Below are positions 58,171-64,000 of a stretch of 64,000 bases of DNA, piece by piece. Each line of letters starts with the position of its first letter. The first letter of the stretch is position 1. The notes beneath the pieces are model-generated. The model saw only the letters and a list, made by a program, of their open reading frames with translations, had not been told where the DNA came from and ran no database searches. The translations under genes and the position numbers were made by a program. The DNA comes from Pilatotrama ljubarskyi (lineage: Eukaryota; Basidiomycota; Agaricomycetes; Polyporales; Polyporaceae), in NCBI GenBank assembly GCA_022385805.1, contig MU277762.1, positions 13,849-77,848 on the forward strand, read 5' to 3'.

Positions 58171-59655
58171 ACGCGTTCGAAATGCTGTAAGTTCTCGTGA
58201 TCCTTCGAATGCCATGGTGGATCATGATGCAAGCAACATCGCGTGCAGTATCGCACCCATAACTGGGATCACTTTCACTGACTGCCGTACGAGAATGAAA
58301 TGCCCGCAGGACGCGCATGCACATACCACGCTGTCTCTGCAGAGTCCTTGGATGCCGTCGACCGGGACGTGGTCTCGGGTACCGGAGCTGTGCCAGAGTC
58401 TACGATATCTGAAAGATATGATGTCTCATTTTCGCCGACGCTCGTGTTGTAGTATGACTCACCAGTAGGGCTGTGCCAAGTTTGGCTCGCATGTGAAGCG
58501 AGAGAGTGGCTTGATAGCTCTGCCAACACGCAAGCGAGGAGCTGTTTACCTTTTTAAATACCGGTTGGGGTGTGCGGATTCGAAAGAACCGTTCAGAGCG
58601 TCCCATACCATAAGCGCCTAGGACAGTGTAAGCGGCCTTGAGCGCTTGAGCGGCGCTGCAATACTTTTATTGCCATCTCGACTGCATGCGTTGTTCTTCA
58701 ACTCCGTCGGAGGTTCACTAGTCTCTGCTTCCTTGTAACGTCCTCCGAGTCTAGACGGCCCCGTCCTCTGCTATCCATCCCATTGTGCGATCATGGACTG
58801 ATCTGAACGGTCTCCGTGGCGAGAATGGCAGGGTTTTTCTCTATGGCTGAAATCTCGCGGTGCACATAGAGATGCTGTACCGGAACTTCAGTACTCACCA
58901 CCAGGCCTACAAGTGACAGGCATCGTATAAGACAGAAGCCGTGAATGCGTTGCATCGCGACACTAACTTGATGCAACTTGGCCAGACCTCTGGAAGAGTG
59001 CTCGTACGATTGATCCCACCGGCGACACTGCCGGGAGGTGGCTCCCGTATCCCAGCATCTGTCATAGGTGCCGTTTGCGCTCTGCTACGGCGACGATGCT
59101 ATACGTGCTTCTATCTCTGCGGTTACCTATGTGGAATCCGGCCATGCATTATCTATGGGCGTTCTCGGTAGCTTACTAGTATGCCTTACAGCCTCCTACC
59201 GGACAGATGCCCCTGCATGCGTCGCGAGACCATGAGTCGATTTGACCATACATAGGCTCATCAAGCGGACATGCAACGGGTGCGCTCTTCGTGGTTCCGC
59301 GCTGCACTGCCTCGACTCACACACTTGTCGCGCGCCTCACAGTACACGGAGCTTGGTCCCTGGCGGGAGGTCCGCCGCGCTAAGGCGCGACAGTTGGTAT
59401 ATTTTGACTGATTGCGCGCGTTCCTCGGCCTCTTCGTCCTCTCTACTCCTTCTACATCATATGATCATCCACTCTTCGCTGGTCGGCGCTGATATCATGT
59501 CGTCCCCATGACCCCTTTGTGGGTGCATCCTGGGAGCCACGACCCGGAGGTTTCTTCAGAAACCTTATACCAGCGCTCGGTGTATGCGGTATATCTCGTT
59601 TACGGAGAACTTAGGCCCCGCGCCCTTCTACGCCGGTGCATTTCCCGTCACCAGC
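58171..59655. other. Intergenic, no gene seen
   Basis: 1485 bp without a supported gene. It includes the upstream region of the membrane protein gene. Confidence 0.45.
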
Positions 59656-61892
59656 ATGTCCACACCGTCGAACACCACCTCTACGCCTCTGGATCCCTTC
59701 GCATTGCTCCCCAAGCTGCCCGCGCTGGACAACACGTTCGGCGCCGTCTTACTCGGTACCTTCCTTGGCTTGATGTAAGTCCTTCGTATGTCCGGCGTTC
59801 AACCAGTCACAGGAGCTAACGGCGACGCAGTCTATACGGTCTAAATCTGCATCAGTCATATCGATATTTCCGGCTGTACCCCGCAGACTCGCGTATTCTG
59901 AAGGGCCTGGTGCGTACTTCGTCCTCCTGCGCAACTGGCCATCTCTGACTCTGAAGTCCTCATGTAAGGTTGTGGCAGTCATGTAAGCTGTTCTCCGTGT
60001 CTCGTGGACTACGGCGCATCAATCGGAAATGCATATACTGTAGGTTTTTGGAGACCGTCACTTCAATCTTCAGCATGCACGTTTGGTGAGCCTATGCGAG
60101 TGACCGGATACCCTTGTATGTACTGATCGAGTACGGACACGTAAGCTATGACTACCTGGTGACGAACTACTTCAAACCCGAAGCGCTATTACACGGCATA
60201 TGGTGCGTCTCAAAACTCTTGCGCTTATCTTTGAGCCAGACGGCTCATCATAGGGTATTTTCAGGTCCATCAACGTGCGTACCCCCGCCAATAGTATTCG
60301 TACATGTCCGATGCTCAAGCTGTCACTCGTAGCTGTTCCCAGTCGCTTCGGTAAGAGAGCCGAAACCGAAACTTCTGTATTGAGGGCGCCGCTCATTTCG
60401 GTCTGTGGTCCTTTGTAGGGTATTGTTATGTTGACATCGCAAAGGTGTGGCCCACACGCCGTGTCGTGAGATTCAGCATTTGATTTCTTCGACAGCTTCT
60501 TTGCTCGTAGGGTGTGGCTTGTCGGACCCCACTTCAGGCCTGTCGTCATCGTCGCAGTGAGTGTCTTATCGAGAGGTAGCAAGACACGAGTAAGCAATGA
60601 ACTCATGATCACGTAGAGCGTCCTGTGCATCGGAGAGCTCGGTAGGAGACATATGCGATTGTGTCAGCCTATCATCTGATATGAATCGACCTCTCCAGGC
60701 TTTTTCATAGGTGAGCGGATGAATTAATGTGGTTGGCGTTCCGCTGCTCATGGTACTACTGATGTTCTCCAGCGGCCACGTCGGAAGCGTAGGTCGCCCG
60801 TGTTACTCTGACCTTCTGACGCGACTGAATCTGCATTATCTCAGATTCATCATACCGACGTTCCAGGGGTTCCGAAAATTCACGGTAGCGTAACATCTAT
60901 CATCGTATGAGTCCCCGCCTTAATTTGTTGGTGTGCATAGTGGCTGGTCTCGACCGGGTCTACCATGGCCGTCACCGCAGACGTATTGCTCACAATCGCT
61001 CTTATTGTCGTCCTGCAGCGCAGCCGTACGGGGCTGAAGCGGTTGGTGTGATCCCGTCATGGAACCGATATATCTGGGCTTATCAGTCTACACAGGACAG
61101 ACTCGATGATCGACGTCATGATCACGTATTCTGTGAACACAGGTGGGTTTCGGGAGCTCTGGTGGTCCATTAATGGGTCGCTCATATGTATGTGGCGGCG
61201 GGATACAAGGGTTGCTCACAGGGTAAGAATACCCTACTTTGTTAGTCTTGCACCCATCTGACTCCATAATAGGCTGTTCAACCTGCTCTCCTTACTCTTC
61301 GTACGTCCTCTCACTCCAGCAGAGCCCGCCCGAAGGTACCTACCGCTAACCTGCACTTCGGATAGGCCTTCATCCGACCAGGGGACCTCATCTACATCGG
61401 CTTCGGCATCCCAGGAGTGAAGTGTATGTGTCCTTCTGCAGAATGATGCGCGATCTTTGACCCACTGGCCATCCCACGCAGTGTACGCCACCACCCTACT
61501 CGCCGCGTGAGTGCCCTATTGCGTTGAGCACGGAAGCGACACCTCCTGACTTATAGCATGATACAGGCTCAACTCCAGACAGTCCCTCGCCTCGCGGGGC
61601 TTCGGCATCTCCTGCGACACGTCGCCGTTCGGGTTCGCTGAGTCAGCTGCGCCGCCGTCTGCCACGCTAGGGTCCCGCCGCATCCATGCTCCTCAGGTAT
61701 GTCTTCGCCTTTGACCCGTCCATCGTCGAAACGCCATTGACCTACGGAGGCTGCCGATAGCTTCGCCAGGCAACCACGACAGAAGACTCGACGTCGGTGA
61801 TAGAACTCAAAGCCTCGTCGGGATTGGTTCAAGAAGTGCCGTCGGCGGACGAAGCGTCTGCGTACAGGGCATCGGTCGGGGATGCGGTATAA
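59656..61892 (+). CDS. DUF6534-type multi-pass membrane protein, 21 exons with micro-exons
   Basis: 347 residues from 59656-59774, 59831-59909, 59970-59983, 60044-60085, 60146-60202, 60265-60274, 60333-60350, 60419-60444, 60496-60556, 60617-60641, 60699-60710, 60773-60788, 60845-60884, 60941-61041, 61096-61142, 61210-61222, 61273-61300, 61366-61423, 61482-61506, 61567-61696, 61770-61892. All junctions are GT-AG and in phase. The text follows a basidiomycete membrane family: PALDNTFGAVLLGTFLGLI, LYGLNLHQSYRYFRLYP, VCYDYLVTNYFKPEALL, SFFARRVWLVGPHF, then the DUF6534 core MAVTADVLLTIALIVVLQRS, RTGLKRTDSMIDVMITYSV, NTGLLTGLFNLLS. About seven membrane helices are likely, with a cytosolic acidic tail ending ASVGDAV. 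The N-terminus lacks a cleavable signal. Function unknown; the layout is receptor-like. Micro-exons (10, 12, 13, 14, 16 and 18 nt) were placed by family pattern. Confidence 0.82.
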
Positions 61893-62232
61893 TGCACACG
61901 CACGGAGATTTGCTGCCGGTGTAGTATCGCTCGGATCGCCCGTCGAAGACAGCTGCCGATATTTACCAAGCTATTGTGACCTTCTGCCAGTGATGATGTG
62001 CTCACGCCGAGTGCACTGCTTTCGGTCTAGTATACCAGGGCATTTCGTAAAAGCGGGTGTGGAGTCTATGGATTCCGGGATAATCATGTCGCTGTGGTTT
62101 TTGCTGATGTACTACATGAATCCTGTGCCGTTTCAAACTGATTTGCCATGCTCGGGGTGGAATCACTTGCGCGAGTCTCCCTGTCGTCCGCTTCACAGTA
62201 CATAGCCCCTCATACACGGGACAGGCTTTATC
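61893..62232. other. Intergenic, no gene seen
   Basis: 340 bp between the membrane protein stop and the proposed kinase start. Confidence 0.5.
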
Positions 62233-63588
62233 ATGAGTCAAGTTGTCACTGAAGGCGACGGTCAATTGGATCGCCAGCGCTACATATGCTGACGTAATTT
62301 CGCTGCATCCTGTGGAAGGTTCGTTCTCAAGCCGTGGCGATGAGGACCGACTTGGACTGAACCTTCCGAGTCCTGACTGCAACTTGGCCGTCGTCAACCC
62401 CTGTCGTCTCCGGCAGCAGTATCTGACCCCGGTAAGTCTATATAGGCTAATGTCTCAAGTTGAAGGGCCTCCATGGTATGCAACGCATCCCGATGGCAAA
62501 CTCTGGCTCGGCGGCGTTCCCGACAGGCTGTTGCGCCACAGCGGATTGAAATGTCGGGGTATCGTCCTCAATTCCGCCCTCAAACCCGTATGTGTCGTCT
62601 CTCTCGTGTACTACCCCTAGGCGCTCATTTCGCGCATAGGGTGTGGTGTTCCGCACATACAGAAGTCAACTCACTGAACCAGCGTATGTCGTGAAAGTAC
62701 TCGACCTGAGCACAGAAGAACTCCCCATTTACGAGCGATTACTTCGCGATATCCACTGTCCTGCCAACCATACCCTCCCTTGTGAGATACTACGCTCGGA
62801 GGACCACCCGCTGCTCATTATGCCTTTGCTCGGCGACCTCCTGCCTTTTATCAGCATCGTGACTACATCTCTGTCTCAAGTCATCCGCACCTTTCACGAT
62901 CTCGCGCAGGCACGTACAATATCTCCTTCTACTCCTTGTTGTCCTAACACGGTGCGACTCCAGGGTATCGAGTATCTCCATAAGTTGCATATAGCGCATC
63001 TTGTACGTCACGCCTTTCTTCGCACTCAGTGAGCTACTGTTGATTACACCTGCGCAGGATTTCTGCGAAGGGAATACCCTGGTTGCATATCCGGAGGATG
63101 CTGCGTGCCACAATACCGTGGTTGTGAATAGAGTCTACATCATCGACTTCGACACTGCACGACAGTTCGCCTTGGGGCCCGGCTCTCAACGCGCAATCAC
63201 CCTCCCCGAGACGCAAGTCGCACCACCGGACGGATCGACTCGCTTTGACCCATACTCGTGGGACGTATATTGCTTGGGACGGCTCTTCGAACAGCTCCTG
63301 AAAGTGAGTGCGCTGACTGAATGGAGTAGATGCTGTTGTACTGATGCACTCGCGTAGGCGCACTATCGAAATATCGGAGAGTCTCCATGGCTTCTACGCC
63401 AGTATATAAAGTGGCTTATCGGCAAGGAGCGCGGGTGCTCAGGCGTTTGTAAATGTCGCCCAAGCGCGACAGCTGCCAGGCGGATTCTAGTCGTTCTTGG
63501 ATGGGTTTCCCCCCTGATCGAAGCTTTCTCTCGTGTGGCCCAATTCTTCTTTCGTTCACACAGTACCCGCCCCCCTACTCGCCTTTAG
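62233..63588 (+). CDS. Protein kinase-like protein (360 aa)
   Basis: Model: exons 62233-62260, 62319-62587, 62640-62909, 62964-63002, 63058-63303 and 63358-63588. The core exons are well supported. EPAYVVKVLDLSTEEL carries the presumed ATP-binding Lys; then PLLIMPLLGDLLPF (hinge), IEYLHKLHIAHLDFCEGN (HxDxxxxN, with Leu for Arg of HRD), VYIIDFDTARQ (DFD for DFG), and FDPYSWDVYCLGRLFEQLL (alpha-F region). The N-terminus has an unfamiliar block (EDRLGLNLPSPDCNLAVVNP, THPDGKLWLGGVPDRLL) conserved in style. The third intron starts GC, not GT. The first exon is tentative; an upstream start could exist. It may be an active basidiomycete-specific kinase or a pseudokinase. Confidence 0.7.
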
Positions 63589-64000
63589 ATCTTGTTTCTG
63601 CCCGTTCGCTCTGTACTCTTAGCTGAACATATGCATGACTCCCGCTTGAGTTCTGATGAAGTGCGCCTCCCCTTTATAGCTTCGTCTATCAGCCTGAGTG
63701 CAGGGTGCACTGAGCGCGCTCGCAATACTCTCATTTCATAGCAGATAATGAACAAATGTGTCATCGTTCTCCACGCACGGCATCGGGTCAAGGTAATATA
63801 CATCACTCAGTCCTCAAGTCATACAAGGCTGCCCATAGTCAACGAACGGACCTACTTCTTGCTGCTCGAGAACCACCTCCGCGGGTCTTCCGATGGTAAA
63901 ACAGCCATGCTTCGGATCAGTGGCTATCCTATGGCAGGTGTAATAGAACTCACCACATGCTGTCCCACTATGATCGAGCTTATTCCTCGATGAAGTCAGG
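63589..64000. other. Window end, no gene resolved
   Basis: 412 bp. A short plus frame from 63748 (MNKCVIVLHARHRV) runs to 63993, but nothing in it is recognisable. A gene might begin here and continue beyond the window. Confidence 0.35.

Noticed and set aside
49878..63588. A full secondary-metabolite cluster around the PKS
   Set aside because: The neighbours are a two-module relative, a DUF6534-type membrane protein and a kinase-like gene. No P450, oxidoreductase, methyltransferase, pathway regulator or transporter was found, so a cluster is not supported.

Overview
The window is fungal nuclear DNA. Genes are split by many 45-85 nt GT-AG introns, the tRNA genes carry introns, and the protein families are typical of mushroom-forming basidiomycetes: FunK1 kinases, DUF6534-type membrane proteins, a basidiomycete reducing-type PKS and KGKGKER-type serine-rich proteins. 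An agaricomycete, plausibly a polypore, fits best, but the species cannot be read from the sequence. All exon models were built by eye from reading frames, splice signals and family motifs.

1-6.6 kb is repeat territory. It holds a broken transposon-derived ORF, an 860-bp polypurine tract, AT-rich debris, and an apparently intact TA-flanked DNA transposon (2972-5993) whose transposase has two introns. 6.6-13.5 kb is a compact host block: tRNA-Pro, a 77-residue Cys-rich protein, recyclin-1 (endosomal recycling), a small conserved hypothetical, and an Ecm11-like protein. 13.8-20.9 kb is a tandem array of three F-box/LRR-like paralogues on the minus strand. One is intact, one is broken, and one is broken and also split by a perfect 410-bp inverted repeat around a sequencing gap. 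21-33 kb holds an acid-phosphatase remnant, an APH-fold kinase with a stray copy of its last exon, CTP-dependent diacylglycerol kinase (DGK1), a FunK1 kinase, a chimeric relic joining a Nab2-type zinc-finger tail to a second decayed DGK1, and mitochondrial enoyl-CoA hydratase.

33.8-37.1 kb is a second tandem array: three paralogues of an unusual two-module protein with DUF3072-like motifs, one of them killed by a TAA. A fourth, frameshifted relative lies 20 kb away at 57.3-58.2 kb and shares the two intron positions. Next come tRNA-Arg, an Aro8-type aminotransferase and a serine-rich protein. 42.3-49.8 kb is gene-poor and contains a 607-bp MITE-like element. 49.9-56.5 kb is a 15-exon polyketide synthase with intact KS, AT and ACP sites but degenerate DH, ER-like and KR-like regions. 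After the fourth two-module relative come a DUF6534-type multi-pass membrane protein built from 21 exons, including micro-exons of 10-18 nt, and a small kinase-like gene with a probable GC-AG intron.

Metabolic genes (DGK1, enoyl-CoA hydratase, aminotransferase) and trafficking genes look like single-copy housekeeping genes. The accessory content is dominated by gene families turning over by tandem duplication and decay. No tailoring enzymes or transporter that would make the PKS a recognisable cluster were found beside it.
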